Shown here: in pieces, positions 11,188 through 22,925 of the stretch
Layout: each line of letters begins with the position of its first letter
Numbering within the stretch: the first letter of the stretch is position 1
Origin: Bolinopsis microptera
Taxonomy: Eukaryota > Ctenophora > Tentaculata > Lobata > Bolinopsidae
Direction: 5' to 3'
Length of the DNA: 64,000 nucleotides
NCBI RefSeq assembly: GCF_026151205.1
Contig: NC_087084.1
Coordinates: 5,077,538 to 5,141,537 of the forward strand
Notes under the pieces: model-generated
What the model was told of the DNA's origin: nothing
What the model saw: only the letters and a program-made list of their open reading frames with translations
The model's database searches: none
Position numbers and translations under genes: made by a program

Positions 11188-13375
11188 AAACCTGGTACTG
11201 AATTAGTTACAGTTGAGTTAAGATAGAGAGATTGAATAGATATATAATAAAAATAGATAGTATAAACCTATACTTAATTGGTTGCAGTTAAACACTTGAC
11301 CAAAAAATTAAACAAAATGATAACAAACACTATGTACGTAAGTTTTGGTAATGACTCTAGAGTCTAGGACCAATTCTTCGTGCGATTGGTAACATCAATT
11401 AAACTGTGATTTGGCAGACATGGAATCAAGGTCGAATCTCTATTGTTAAAGAACATAATAGCCTGGGATCCCCAGGTAAAAACAGTCACTGTTTGATGGT
11501 AATTCATTTGCAGTAATGGGTTAATTTGCAGTTTATTAGGGCGGCAATCACAGCCGCCCTAATAAAAATTCTTTTATCTTTTTATGGACTTTGCGATGCT
11601 GCAAAGGCGGTCAAACTATTCGATTACCCAGTAGAGGAATCTACGAATCTATCCAAAGTAATAATATATATACAGGGTGGCCCAAATGTAACTACCCACA
11701 CGCAACCCTTTAATAATTCACGTTGTTCGGGTCAGAATTTCACAAAAATGTTAGAGAATATAGATACGTAATGACCAATTTACAAAAAGTTATATACAGG
11801 TATACATAATAATATTATATTTAAAGAACTGCATTTAAGTGTCCTGTTCAGAATCTACAGGAATGAGGACTCTGATGGCGGAGAGAGGGAGGATCTGAGA
11901 TGTGTTAGAAGTTTACACGATACAAGAGTGGAATCCCCGGCTGGAAGGATCTCTCGACAATTGTAATTACAGCGGACAACGGTCGAATAGTTAAAACTCA
12001 ATTTATACAATTGCTGGCTTAGGTCGGAGGGAGAAGTTGGTGTTAATTTGTTGGAAGTTAAAGACTAACGAGTTGCTGGGGAAGGAAGGGTCACACGATT
12101 ACTTAATATGTGAACGACCCCTAAGGTAGAAGAAGTCAAAGTATCCTCCTCGTTGGTAAGACCACTTCGGGCACCAGCCAATAAAGTGGTTCAGGTTACT
12201 TTGCTCAGATTACTTGGCTCAGATCTCGTGTATTCTAATGCTTTGTGAGGGCCTGCCATGGTTCAGATCTCGCGTCTTGGGTCGGAAATACGATGTTTTT
12301 AAATTTTTAATAAAATGGTTTCTGCCACCAGCCGCAAGCTATAAAATAACAACAACTGTTGAGCCACCAAGACCACAAGGGCATACTATGACCATTGCTT
12401 CTCTAATCCTGCATACAGATCACTTTTCACAGGCTATTCACTACTACAGTACTACAATACCATTAGTTGAGGTAAGCCCACTCACTTAAAAAAGTAAAAA
12501 GGGTTAGATCCCCAGTTGACTTGGTCATGTTATGAGGCTGGGTGAGTGGGGCGAATATGTTGCAGGTCTTTGCCTGGGGTCAATATTACCAAGCTGTCAA
12601 AATATTATTAGTGATTAGTGAACTACTGAACTAGTAGCTCACTACTCAAAAAGTCAAAAAGACAAGTAAACCTTGTTATTGCAGCTGTCTCAATAGACGG
12701 AGAAGACGTATATATTTTTGTTGAATATTATAACTAGAAACCAGGCAGCAGCTAAACTAGAGGCGAGCGGTATTTGTAAACCTGTTTATCTGTTAGTTAT
12801 TTCTAACTGATTGATAAAGCATGGCAACGCGCCATTTACCTTTGCTAAAATAACACAATTATTCTAACGTTCATTTTACCTCACTTCCGACGTTAATTAT
12901 AGAAAATCTAAAGCCTTAATCAAAATTCTAAGAATACTATAGTATATCCTATTCTTATCCTTTTTTACAACCCTGCTAAAAATGGCGAGGTGTCAACTCC
13001 ATTTGCAAGCTCAAATCGGTGACACCAGAGGGTCATTTTTAGGTAGATTTTCAATGTCTTTTATGAAATTTCCCCGTTGCCGGGGGAGTTCGTCAAGTTT
13101 AAAATATAGTATAGATAAGTAAGTATCAAGGATTTATTATGTATTTGTGTCCACAATCAATATGTACTGAATGTTGATCCTGGTTCTGCCAGTGGAGTCC
13201 TAACTATCTGACTCGCAGCTGTCAAGACTTTCGGCCTACAAATGTCTTCTTAGTAAGCCTGAGACAGAGCATTTTAACTTTTAAGTTAAAAACACTTATA
13301 TTGTGAGAACGGAGATGGCAATATGGAGGTGTTACCATGTCCTTAATTCACACACAGATATTGGTAAACTAATAT
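11188..13375. other. Intergenic, repeat-rich, no gene recognised
   Basis: Short open frames at 11526 and 12214 have no domain. At 11678 the sequence CAGGGTGGCCCAAATGTAAC resembles the terminal repeat of the TA-flanked element at 25136-25901, but I found no partner end nearby. A phrase around 12105 (ATATGTGAACGACCCCTAAG) recurs near 14100. Confidence 0.5.
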
Positions 13376-13451
13376 GCAGCAAACCACGTACGAAGCAGCA
13401 AACCACGTACGAAGCAGCAAACCACGTACGAAGCAGCAAACCACGTACGAA
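13376..13451. repeat. Four copies of a 19-bp tandem repeat
   Basis: Four near-perfect copies of AGCAGCAAACCACGTACGA. The unit contains CACGTACG but no other obvious signal. Confidence 0.88.
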
Positions 13452-13589
13452 GACCGCAGAGATCACAGATTAGGTACTAAACACAGATTACTATACGTAG
13501 TTAGAGAGAGAGAGTGTCTTAGTGTCTAGATGTTTGTAATGTGCTCGAAACAGTCCATTTATCCAGGAGCGGGTCATTGTTCTACGACC

Positions 13590-14710
13590 TTCCATGACAA
13601 TCAAAGCATAACGTTTAAGGTAATTGATAGTTCAATACCCCAACGCGACAAAACTGTTATCATGCAAATGAATTACAGGTCTCACTTGCCTCAAACGTAA
13701 ATTATACAGATCTTCCATGACAATCAAAGCATAAGTCAGAGTCAACTTTTTCTTCCACACCCAGTTGCCACTTAAGCGTTCATACACGACACATCTTACA
13801 ACACTTACCATCATCCTACATTACACATTCCTCCGGCATCCTCCCATAGGACTGCCATACTCCAGAGGTAAGCAAAGCATCCACATGCTATCCTCTCGTG
13901 GCCCAGGCCCCAGCCTCTCTAAAAGAATAGTAATAATAATAAAGGTTCGCCCATTAACCCGAGGGGGGATGGGGTTCCTAATCCTAAATTATTAGTATTA
14001 CGCTAGTGTAAGTTTGACACAATAGCTATTTTTAATTGTAAAGCTGATTACGAATACGGGGAGGGGGGTTGAAAATTACCCAAAAAGTGATTACTTGATA
14101 ATATGTGAACGACCCCTAAGGTGTTTGATCGTTTATGACCCCAACACGAACGACGCGACAAAACTGCTCCTTTATGTTTATCATGCAGAATAATTACAGG
14201 TCTCACTTGCCCCAAATGTAAATTATCTAATTCTTAGCACCAGCTTATCATTAATCAAACATGTTATTGGTTATATTGACAAAGGAAGACAGTTGATCGC
14301 CAAAATATAATAAATGAAGCAATTACAATAATATTTGATCATAGACACATAATGATAATAATTATAATAATGATAATAGCATACAGCACGAACGACAAAA
14401 CTGCTCCTTCAAATGGTTATCATGCAGATGAATTACAGGTCTCACTTGCCTCCGAGTTATACAGATCTTAGCACCAGCCACCAGACTAACAATAGTGAAT
14501 GAACAATATTGATCCAGGAGCAGGATATGACCCATCGTTCTACGACCTTCCATGACAATCAAAGCAGATCGTTTAAGGTAATTGATAGTTTATAGACCCC
14601 AACGCGACAAAACTGTTATCATGCAAATGAATTACAGGTCTTACTTGCCTCAAAAGCTCAAAGTTATAAAGATTTTACTTTTAGCACCAGCTACCAGACT
14701 AACAATAGTA
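13590..14710. repeat. Cluster of a dispersed ~100-bp repeat
   Basis: The phrase AATTACAGGTCTCACTTGCC, with flanks around GCGACAAAACTG (upstream) and TTAGCACCAGC (downstream), recurs near 13670, 14195, 14430 and 14630. A second phrase, CCATGACAATCAAAGC, recurs near 13592, 13713 and 14550. The copies look like pieces of one non-coding element arranged head to tail with losses. Confidence 0.7.
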
Positions 14711-15105
14711 TTAATAAGTGAACATTCTAGGGTTAATGGCCCATTTGACCCTAGTGGGCTTGTGGTACACCAAATTTCACATTCATTGTATCCGATGGTT
14801 ATTGGTTATACATTGTTAAACATAACATCCTGCTTTTTGCTAGCCAAATAGCTATTCCATAAGAGCATAAGTAAAGTACCGTACCCCTAATACCATAGGT
14901 GTTCAAGTTACATAGTCTTTCTTAAATCCAAACTCTGAGCAATTTGTACATAGATGACCTTCTCGAAAATTTTAAATTACCAAATTGGTAATATTGATGC
15001 AGGCTGATATAATAATTATAATGCATTCCATAATATCTTTCTTGTAAGTAGAAATAACTCTGATATAACATCGGTGATTTTGGCTGTTTTTTACTGAATT
15101 AGACA
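14711..15105. other. Intergenic, nothing recognised
   Basis: AT-rich spacer before lectin remnant C. No domain-bearing frame, RNA gene or transposon end was recognised here. Confidence 0.5.
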
Positions 15106-15384
15106 TGTACCGAGCAAAGGAATCTACTTGTTCCACTAACGGTGAAGGCGACAGAGAAATGGACGGGATATAAACCAGCGATCAATGATGCAACGACACG
15201 TGCGCTGAGCGCACTGTGCTCATACCAAATGCAAAACGTGCAATTGAAGGAGAAGGAGTACAAAATTGACAAGAAAGACAAAAAATATTTTAAAAAGACA
15301 AAAAAGATGAAAAAGATAAAAAGAAGAAAGACAAAAGACGAAAAGAAGAAAGAGATGAAAAAGAAGAAAAGGGACACTGAATAG
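15106..15384 (+). pseudogene. Fucolectin-like remnant (copy C), internally deleted
   Basis: The 5' part matches copy B by eye (the GACAGAG..GTGGACGGG-like segment and the ACGACACGTGC segment encoding DDTC) but is frameshifted. Nearly the whole beta-sandwich core is missing: the sequence jumps from the position of LEKVYRI straight to the Lys-rich tail (KDKK, KKTKKMKKIK) and a TAG near 15384. The 3' flank again matches that of copy B. It is too eroded to encode a lectin. Confidence 0.75.
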
Positions 15385-16103
15385 TGATTGTCACCAATAT
15401 CTGAGTTTCTTTCTTTGGTTTGAACGAGATTTAGCCATTCGGAGCAGCATGAATAAAATTTAGACTTGTGATCAAAGTAATTAGACAAATAATTTAATTC
15501 TGTCAAATCATTAATCATTATTGTTTTACCTGGGGACCTCAGGCTATCATGTTCATAAACATATGAATTATGAATAGAGATTAGGTGGAATGACAGGCTG
15601 AGCGCGACCCAGTAAGGTCAATGAATATCCCTAGGTCAATGAATATCCATAGATGTGTTTATTGCTAGCCTGTGTCTTTTTTTCTATACCGTGCTCTTTT
15701 CGTTAGGCCCGGTATAGGTTTGACTTTATATGTATTACTAATCGTGTACGTGCCTGGAAAAAAACATCCTTCGTAGATACCATCAATTAAAACCAGAACA
15801 TTTACTTTCCTAATCGAAGCGAAGAAAAACTAAACGCATTATGACACTTTGCACCTTAAATTTAAAATCCTCACTTTAATAAATATGGAGCTAATGTCAG
15901 GCTAAACATAATTTCTGACGATGAAACTGTTTGATAAACATCGGGCAGTAAGATTTTTTTAATTTTTTAAAACACATGATATTGATACCATATACATATA
16001 TTGAAAAATAAAACAGATGGCTTTGAATTAAGTTATAACAAATTGTAGATTCTTATACAATAATCATAAACTTTTTGTTCTAGACAATTTGACTAATCAT
16101 GTT
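15385..16103. other. Intergenic, nothing recognised
   Basis: After the short 3' flank shared with copy B (to about 15515) I see no gene, RNA or transposon end up to the stop codon of lectin copy D. Confidence 0.5.
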
Positions 16104-17393
16104 TTATTCAGCATCATCTTTTTTCTTCTTCTTGTCCTTCTTGTCCTTCTTTTTCTTCTCCTTTCTCTTCTCCTTTTTCTTCTCCTTTTTGTCTTTCTTC
16201 TTCTTCTCCTTTTTGTCCTCTTCTTCCTCTTCCTCCTCTTCCTCCTCTTCCTCCTCTTCCTCCTCTTCCTCCTCTTCATCCGCACTTGACTCACTGCCAA
16301 ATATCTGAACCTCGCAAAGTGTCAAAACAGCTTCATCCTGAACAATCTTCACGACATCACCCTCCAGTCCTGGGGCACACTGGAATGTTTCACTTACCTT
16401 AATTAATTCCTCAACGGTGGCACATTCTTCAAAGGCTCCATCCTTTCCTACCATGATTTTAGCGCCGATGATTCTAGAACCAGCACAATCTATTCTGTTG
16501 AAAATCTTCACCGCCTCAATTGTGTAGACCTTTTCGAGTGTAACCTAAAAGAACAGTAAAATTACGCTCAGTTTTAACACAAATTAACTCTTCTAAACTC
16601 TTGTTTGATTTTGATGCATGTAAATTAATAAGTTTTAAAAATTCCATTGTTTTATATTGTTTTTGAGTCGAAGTGTAACATCAATATTAAAAATTCCTTT
16701 TTGAGTGTCCTACACTCGTTTAAGATGAAAAATGTTCATCTTACTAATCAGGTTATTTTTTGTTAATCAATTAAAAAATAAAATAAAATAAAAAAGTTAT
16801 TTTGTTAACAAAGTCTTAAAAACCTGCCACCAGTTATCTTTAGCATATTTGGTGTGTGTACACGAGTTGTCTCCCCAGTCTCCATTGGTAAACCCGTCCA
16901 CTGCTTTGTCGCTCTCCCCTTTTGGACCCGGACATTGTCCGCGCCGTATGTATCCTCCGTATGTAGAACTCTGGAATTGATTAATTTATTAATTTGTTAA
17001 TTGGTTGAGTCACTAATTGATTAATTGATTAATTGATTAATTGATTAATTGATTAATTGATTAATTGATTAATTGATTAATTGATTAATTGATTAATTGA
17101 TTAATTGATTAACTATATGCATATATAAACTGATTGATTGAATGAGGAGCCTAGATCAATCATTGAAAATAAAGATCTTAAGCTCGTTTGAGCTTATTCG
17201 ACGCTTTTTTACTACATTATAAGCATTTGGTAATGTCAAAAAGGAAAGAAATTGAGTTTTACCTGTTAAACAATAAACATTAAAAAATTACCTTCTAACT
17301 GACCTGAGAAGTGGGACGTCTCAAAGCGAGGTTTTTTTGGCAATAAGCCAGCTGAATACCGATCAAAGCCAATAAAACTATTGTTGAGTTCAT
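16104..17393 (-). CDS. Fucolectin-like secreted protein with acidic/basic tail (copy D)
   Basis: Three exons with phase-0 junctions, 17304-17393, 16824-16970 and 16104-16544, give 225 residues. Exon 1 has the same signal peptide as copy A and NLALRRPTSQ. Exon 2 gives SSTYGGY, ESDKAVDGFTNGDW, CTHTK and NWWQ. Exon 3 gives VTLEKVYTIEAVKIFNRIDC, IMVGKDGAFEECATV and LTLCEVQIFGSE. From about residue 169 the protein becomes a run of more than twenty Glu, then a ~35-residue Lys-rich tail with interspersed Asp/Glu and the end KKDDAE. The intron between WWQ and VTL is absent from copy A, so one copy gained or lost it. The Glu run is a TCC/TCT tract on the plus strand, so its length may vary. Expected role: secreted lectin; the job of the charged tail is unknown. 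Confidence 0.9.
17010..17115. repeat. 8-bp microsatellite (ATTGATTA)n in copy D intron
   Basis: About thirteen perfect copies of an 8-bp unit in the first intron of lectin copy D. Confidence 0.92.
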
Positions 17394-17863
17394 CTTGATG
17401 CGATAAGAAATGAGCATCGCACTGGGCCAGCCTCCTTTACATAGGTCTGCTTGGTTTCGTTACTGTCAGTGTGTTATTTACTGGCGTCTGTTGACTGTTC
17501 ATTTGAGTTGGAAAGTTTGAGTTATTAAACAATGAATACAAAACCTTTCATTGTGCCTTCGTTATTTAATTTTAACGTTATGAATTGTTTAGTTATGTTT
17601 TTGTCAGCTAGAGGTTTTACTTTTATTCTCGCGGCAATGGTGGTTTTGTTCCTGGCGCCAGATAGCCAACCCATTATAAAAGCTAACAATAACTCTTTTT
17701 CGGGAAGATTGTTTTAACGAAATTTATTATAAGCGTAACGGGATAATGAAAATATACGTTTTTGTTCTCGCGTTTAATTCTACAAAATGTTTTTGTTATT
17801 TACATTTCAAAATTAACTGAAAAATGCGAACTTTCTTAACGTTAGAGGAGTTTATATTGTCCA
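17394..17863. other. Intergenic between divergent genes
   Basis: Spacer between the 5' ends of lectin copy D (minus) and the Ser/Pro-rich gene (plus), so it should hold both promoters. I could not pick a convincing TATA box or other named element. Confidence 0.5.
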
Positions 17864-19149
17864 ATGTCAGCCATACTATCGTCACTATCTTTCCATCATA
17901 ATAGAACAAGCATGGTATGTTTATAATTGTTTCATATTATATTTATTGGTGGACACGTAAATCTTCACTGAATGACGTTAACTTGTCATGTAGCGAAACG
18001 CTGCCCCATAAATTTTGAAATAACAATTATTTATAGTAAATAATTGTGTGAACTTCATGTTCCCAAGACGTACTCTTAATAGTCACAAATATAAAATATT
18101 AATTGAATTGGATAATGAATTATTGATATCTCTGTTTGATAATACCATAATATAATGATACGATATATTTCAGATGGGAAGAGCACTTCTGTCCACGGTG
18201 AAGATTGAGGAGTATTCTCCGCGGGGCACTGATAACCCAACTACTGCTGGAATCTTCCAACATAACGGTCAGTGCCAACATTTTCATTGACATCTATAAC
18301 TTTATCAGTCTTACTTTTAATAAGGAGGTAATTCTTTTAATTTTACATTAAATAAGCTATTTACAGGTGTAAAATCAATATTATGTAGATTACAGCAGGA
18401 GCCTGAAGCAAGACGTATTTGTTTTTTTTTTGGACAGCTGTGAAATGCCCACCCTTATTTTAAAGCAACTGATCCATCGAATAAAGCTCTTCATGAAAAT
18501 AAACACTTAAAATATCGCAAACAGAATAAATAGCATTTCCTAACCCCCTTTTACCTCCAAGGTTTCATGCTGATAGAACCTGTAGACGACCCCATCCCAG
18601 AAACGGCCTCACCCTTCAACCCGGACCTTGCCGAACAGCTAATCCGTGAAAGTGTGACATCCATCCGTGGCAACGCGCCAACAATCACAACACCACGTGC
18701 GCGCAGCATAACTCCACGTGCAACTACTCCCTCACGTTCCCACCCCGGACCTCAGGACCGGATAGTATCTGGAGAGACCAGGATATCATCTCCAAACATG
18801 ATGTCATCTTCAGGCCGGGTAACGTCTCCAGGAAGGATCTCATCGCCTCAGCTGCAGGAGAGACCATACACTCCCCCTAAAGTTGATAGATCTCACGATC
18901 AGCCCCTGTCTGTTAGGTAGGGCATGTTTAATAATTGATTAATGCGTCCTTGCGGCATAAAACGCCCTTTCCTGCATTTGGTTTAAAATCTGAACCCCAG
19001 TTTCTGTCTCTAAGAGCTTTAAAATATGAGCTGAATTGTTAATTAATTGCCGATCACTCCTCAGAAGTTCATTTAACCGATCTGGAAGGAACTACACCGA
19101 ATCTACCCGCTCACCCCTCATCCGGCGCATGCCTACCAATCCTGAGTAA
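17864..19149 (+). CDS. Ser/Pro/Arg-rich small protein, function unknown
   Basis: Four exons join with matching phase: 17864-17914 (ATG), 18174-18267, 18562-18916 and 19065-19149 (TAA), about 194 residues. The chain starts MSAILSSLSFHHNRTSMMGR, passes through an acidic segment (LIEPVDDPIPETASPFNPDL) and then a long low-complexity region of SSP, TSPGR, TPRA and SPQ motifs rich in Arg, Ser and Pro. There is no signal peptide, membrane segment or known domain. Such SP/TP-rich basic chains are often phosphorylated cytoskeletal or ciliary proteins, but that is only a guess. The stop follows CCT-GAG, and the same place reads as a donor (GA|GTAAGA), so further exons could exist to the right. Confidence 0.6.
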
Positions 19150-19834
19150 GATACTTTCAAGAAATATCAAGATCAAGATTTTGATGTTAAATCAAAATTT
19201 GATATCTTTATCGAAAACTTGTTTCCAGTGACACTTTTCAGTTGCTGTTCGGTTTCTATAACCAAATTGCGGCACAAACATTCCCTTGATTGTTGAAAAC
19301 AAGCGAATTGGTTAAAATGTTGGTACCTAACAAGTTACAAGTCGGCTAACGGAGTAACCGCCCTCTGTTCAGTGTCATGACATGGATCTTGCCTTCTGTC
19401 CCAGTTGTCCTGATAATTTACTTGAAAAATATGGTAACACGGCACAGAAGGAGTAACCAGCAATTTGTTATCTGAATTTTTATAATCGCTAGGTTCTGAA
19501 AACTTCTGATGAATACATGACGTGTATTATCAGAATATTATGTACTATAAATTATCACGATTTCTGGTGTCATGCTGCTCCACAACTGGATTTTTGTCCT
19601 TGCTAATTTACTTGTAAATACTGAAACACGGCACAAGAAGAGTAACAGCAATGTTATATGAATTTTTTAACATCGGAACTATGTGCAGTTTGGATGCAGT
19701 TAGACCGGTAGGCCAAATATTTTGAGGCCAACAAAAGTTGGCCTTTTCGCCCCCTTCTCAATACGATCAAAAAATCGAAGAAAGCTTACCTCTCTCAGGA
19801 GTGTGCGTTATACTGTAAGGTTTGAACCAGCGAT
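19150..19834. other. Non-coding, nothing recognised
   Basis: No domain-bearing frame. A short inverted repeat around 19722-19745 (AGGCCAAC..GTTGGCCT) is the only structure seen. Confidence 0.5.
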
Positions 19835-20620
19835 AAAGTCATTCTCACCTTGAATTAAAGTTATTCTCACCTTTTGATTATGTATTTTTCACATTTTGAT
19901 TAAGTTATTCTCACAGTGATTATGTTATTCTCACCATGGATTAAGTCATTTATCACTTGATTAAGTCATTTCACCTTGATTAAGTTAATATCTCAGTGCA
20001 TTGATTAAAGTTATTCTCAGTGCATTTGATTAATGTTATTCTACAGTGCATTGTTAAGTTATTCTTCACCTTGGATTAAATTTTTCTTCAGCTGATTAAG
20101 TTATTCTTCACCTTGATTTAGTTATTCCACCCTTGACTAAGTTATTTCTTCACTTGATAAGTCACATTCTCACGTTTGGATTAAGTCATTATCACCTTGA
20201 TTGAGTTATTTCAGTGCATTGATTAAAAGTTTATTTCAGTGCATTGGATTAAGTTATTTTCACTTGATTATATTTATTCTCAGCTTGATTAAGTTTATTC
20301 TTCACACTTGATTTGTTTATTCTCACCTGATTTAAGTCATTCTCACCCGTGATTAAGTTATTTCTCAGTTGCATTGTTAAAAGTTTTTATTCTCACCTTG
20401 ATTAAGTTATTCTTACCTAGATTAAGTTCTTCTCACACTTGGATTAAGTCATTCCTCACCTTGAGTATGTTCTTTTCACTTGATTAAGTTATTTTCTCAG
20501 TGCATTGATTAAGTTATTCTCCAGCAGTTGCATTGTTTAGGATATTCTCAGTGCTTGGTTAAAGTTATTCTTCACCTAGATTATGTTTTTCTCACCTTTA
20601 TTAAGTTATTCTCACTTTGG
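19835..20620. repeat. Degenerate ~19-20 bp minisatellite
   Basis: Roughly forty diverged copies of a unit near TTATTCTCACCTTGATTAAG, with a second form containing CAGTGCATTGATTAAG. Copies differ by many one-base indels, more than by substitutions, which is odd for an old array and could partly reflect sequencing error. Confidence 0.85.
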
Positions 20621-21285
20621 ACGGTCTGGTTAACGATCCTTTGCGAACTTGATGCCCTTTCCCAAAGGTAGCGTGTATTAGTACAATTTTCCTGGACGAA
20701 TAAGCACTTCAAATAGGAGGTTTAAAATTAGTAAACAATTAATGATATAAAATTGCTAATTTAAAAACTAAGGATACATGAATTATAGAAGATGCTTCCT
20801 GGTTATTCTCCAGTTTCAGGTTTGTAATTAACTTTCATGTTTCATTGTCTGTGTTCTCATACCCCCTTGGAAGAGATAAAACCTGTAGAAACAAACTTTC
20901 GACTCCTTTTAAGCTTATATCTATGGCTTATTATTTTTAAACATTTATATTTTGATATTTGATATATGCTTGATATTCATGATAACACAGATTGATTATA
21001 ATTAAAAGGGACACTGCTAAAGCCAGTACAGTCGACTTTAAGGTTCCACCAAGTTCTTTTAAGTCTGGGTCGGCACTGTTTGAACTTATCTAAAAGCATT
21101 AGGCCATTGTTTATGTGGAGATATATCAGATAGCTGCTGCGGTCAACGTGGGCACAAACAAAGTCACCACGTGGGATCAAACAAGGTCCAAGGCACGTGG
21201 GCACATTAACTTTGGATGTATCAATTGTGTGTAACCCGTCTGCTACATTAAGTGAACCACGGGGGTTTGGTTTGCCCTCTTGGAA
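20621..21285. other. Non-coding left of the BPI array breakpoint
   Basis: No gene recognised. At about 21286 the sequence becomes homologous to the intron of the BPI-like genes (from GGTGGATGTCCTTGCTG on, as at 31431 and 42294), so this marks the left edge of the duplicated unit. Confidence 0.6.
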
Positions 21286-21397
21286 AAGGTGGATGTCCTT
21301 GCTGTACGGCAGTGTTAAACAAGGAACTGAACCGAGGGGTTCCGTTCAGGCCCTTCACACTTTGTTTCTGTCTAGTTCTAATGTACCGTCACAATAG

Positions 21398-22128
21398 TAG
21401 TTAAAGGGGGCTATATTTATGAGTCGCATTTGAACTTGATTTTGCTTGGAGAAGTTATCTTTTGACTCTTAAAGATGCGAACAAAATGAAGAAACAGACT
21501 TTAGGCTAGAAACTTTATTGAATTGAAATAATCATTCCACGTAACTACGTCTTCTTCAGTTCTGTAATAAAATTGTTAAACATGTGTAAAATTAACGACG
21601 GAAAGAAATTTAAAATAACATTAAAACAAAAACAGAGAAATAAAATTTACGAAATATGACCCAAAAATGTAATTGCAAAAAATTCAAAACTTCAAAAAAT
21701 ACGACAGAAGAAATGTAAGCTAATACAACTAAATCCTGTACTACTCATGATACTATACTAATTAGTAAACGTAAAACTGGTTGTTCAGAAATCCCCAATT
21801 CATGTGTAAAAAACTATTGATAAAATCAGCACTTAATCAACGATAACTCGGTTGCCATGGTTACTATCCAAGCTAGTCCTATCAATACATTACTTACTAG
21901 TTAAATATCGACTAAATATTTGTACAAATAACTCAACTCAGAACGATCATTCATTTCAGGACTTAATCTCAATATATACATCGCTTCTACAATCTTTCTA
22001 CGAACAGTTTTACTCTGTAAATCAAGTAACTTAAAAGATAAAACTGGGGTTCGGTTAGGATGTAGAGATGCGTAGTGCTGTCCAACCCCATTCTCTGGAT
22101 GTGCTCTAGGATTCCTAAGTCACAATAG
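21398..22128. mobile_element. 731-bp insertion with 10-bp target duplication
   Basis: The direct repeat GTCACAATAG occurs at 21388-21397 and 22119-22128. Sister intron copies near 31536 and 42393 carry one copy and no insert, i.e. empty sites. The insert has no coding capacity. On the minus strand it holds GAAGAAGACGTAGTTACGTGG, reminiscent of 3' regions of some retroelements, so a truncated retrotransposon or non-autonomous element is possible. Class not determined. Confidence 0.85.
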
Positions 22129-22925
22129 TGACTTTAAATATACTGGTGATTTTAGTATTCTTGAAAAAAAAATCACGAAGTTTTTTTAAAAGCATTTTTC
22201 TCCACGTTTTATGCAATTTGATAAGGCCCCTTCCAGCCATTGCCACTGCGAATTTAACCTAAAACCTGCCCAGTTAATAGCGAAGACTGCGAAATTACCA
22301 CTCCTGCCTAGTAATCTAATTTACCCTGTCCAGATCAGCAGTATATTACACTAAATCCGCAGGTTTTCTCTTAATTTTTTATGTCAAAACCTGCCTAATT
22401 AACTAGTGATCCTGCATCAACAGCGCAGGTATTTGTTATTTGGCAGGTTTTCTATTAACTTGGCAGGATTTGCTATAAAATTATCAATCCTTTCCGGATG
22501 GATTACGGCAGTGATAAAGTTAAATCGGCAGGTTTTCCATTAACTTGGCAGGATTTTTTATAAAATTATCAATCCTTGCCGGATAGATTACGGCAGTGAT
22601 AAAGTTAAATCGGCAGGTTTTCCATTAACTTTGCAGGATTTGTTATAAAATTATCAATCCATGCCAAATAGATTATAATGCTATAATCTTATTATGGCAG
22701 CGTTAAATTTATAAATTGGCAGGTTTCTTTTATCTTTCTTTTAAGTTCTTAAGTTATTTGGAATTTTGCTTATTTGGCACCAAAACTAAAAGTCAATAAA
22801 ACCGAGTTGATTAGCGCAGTCAAGAAATTGGCCGGAGTTGATAAAAAGCTGACAACCATGGCACTGAATCTCCAAATGAGAGGTATAGTACGCTATATAC
22901 TTATATACTTATATAGTACGGTACC

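Noticed and set aside
11526-11771. Small protein MQFIRAAITAALIKILL...
   Set aside because: It resembles a signal peptide, but the frame runs into a transposon-end-like repeat, has no homologue I recognise and no splice partner.
13376-13451. Possible CRISPR-like array
   Set aside because: Plain head-to-tail 19-bp repeats without spacers in a eukaryotic genome.
16089-16308. Poly-Leu/Phe and poly-Ser plus-strand frames
   Set aside because: Complement of the Glu/Lys-rich tail of lectin copy D, which has splice structure and homology.
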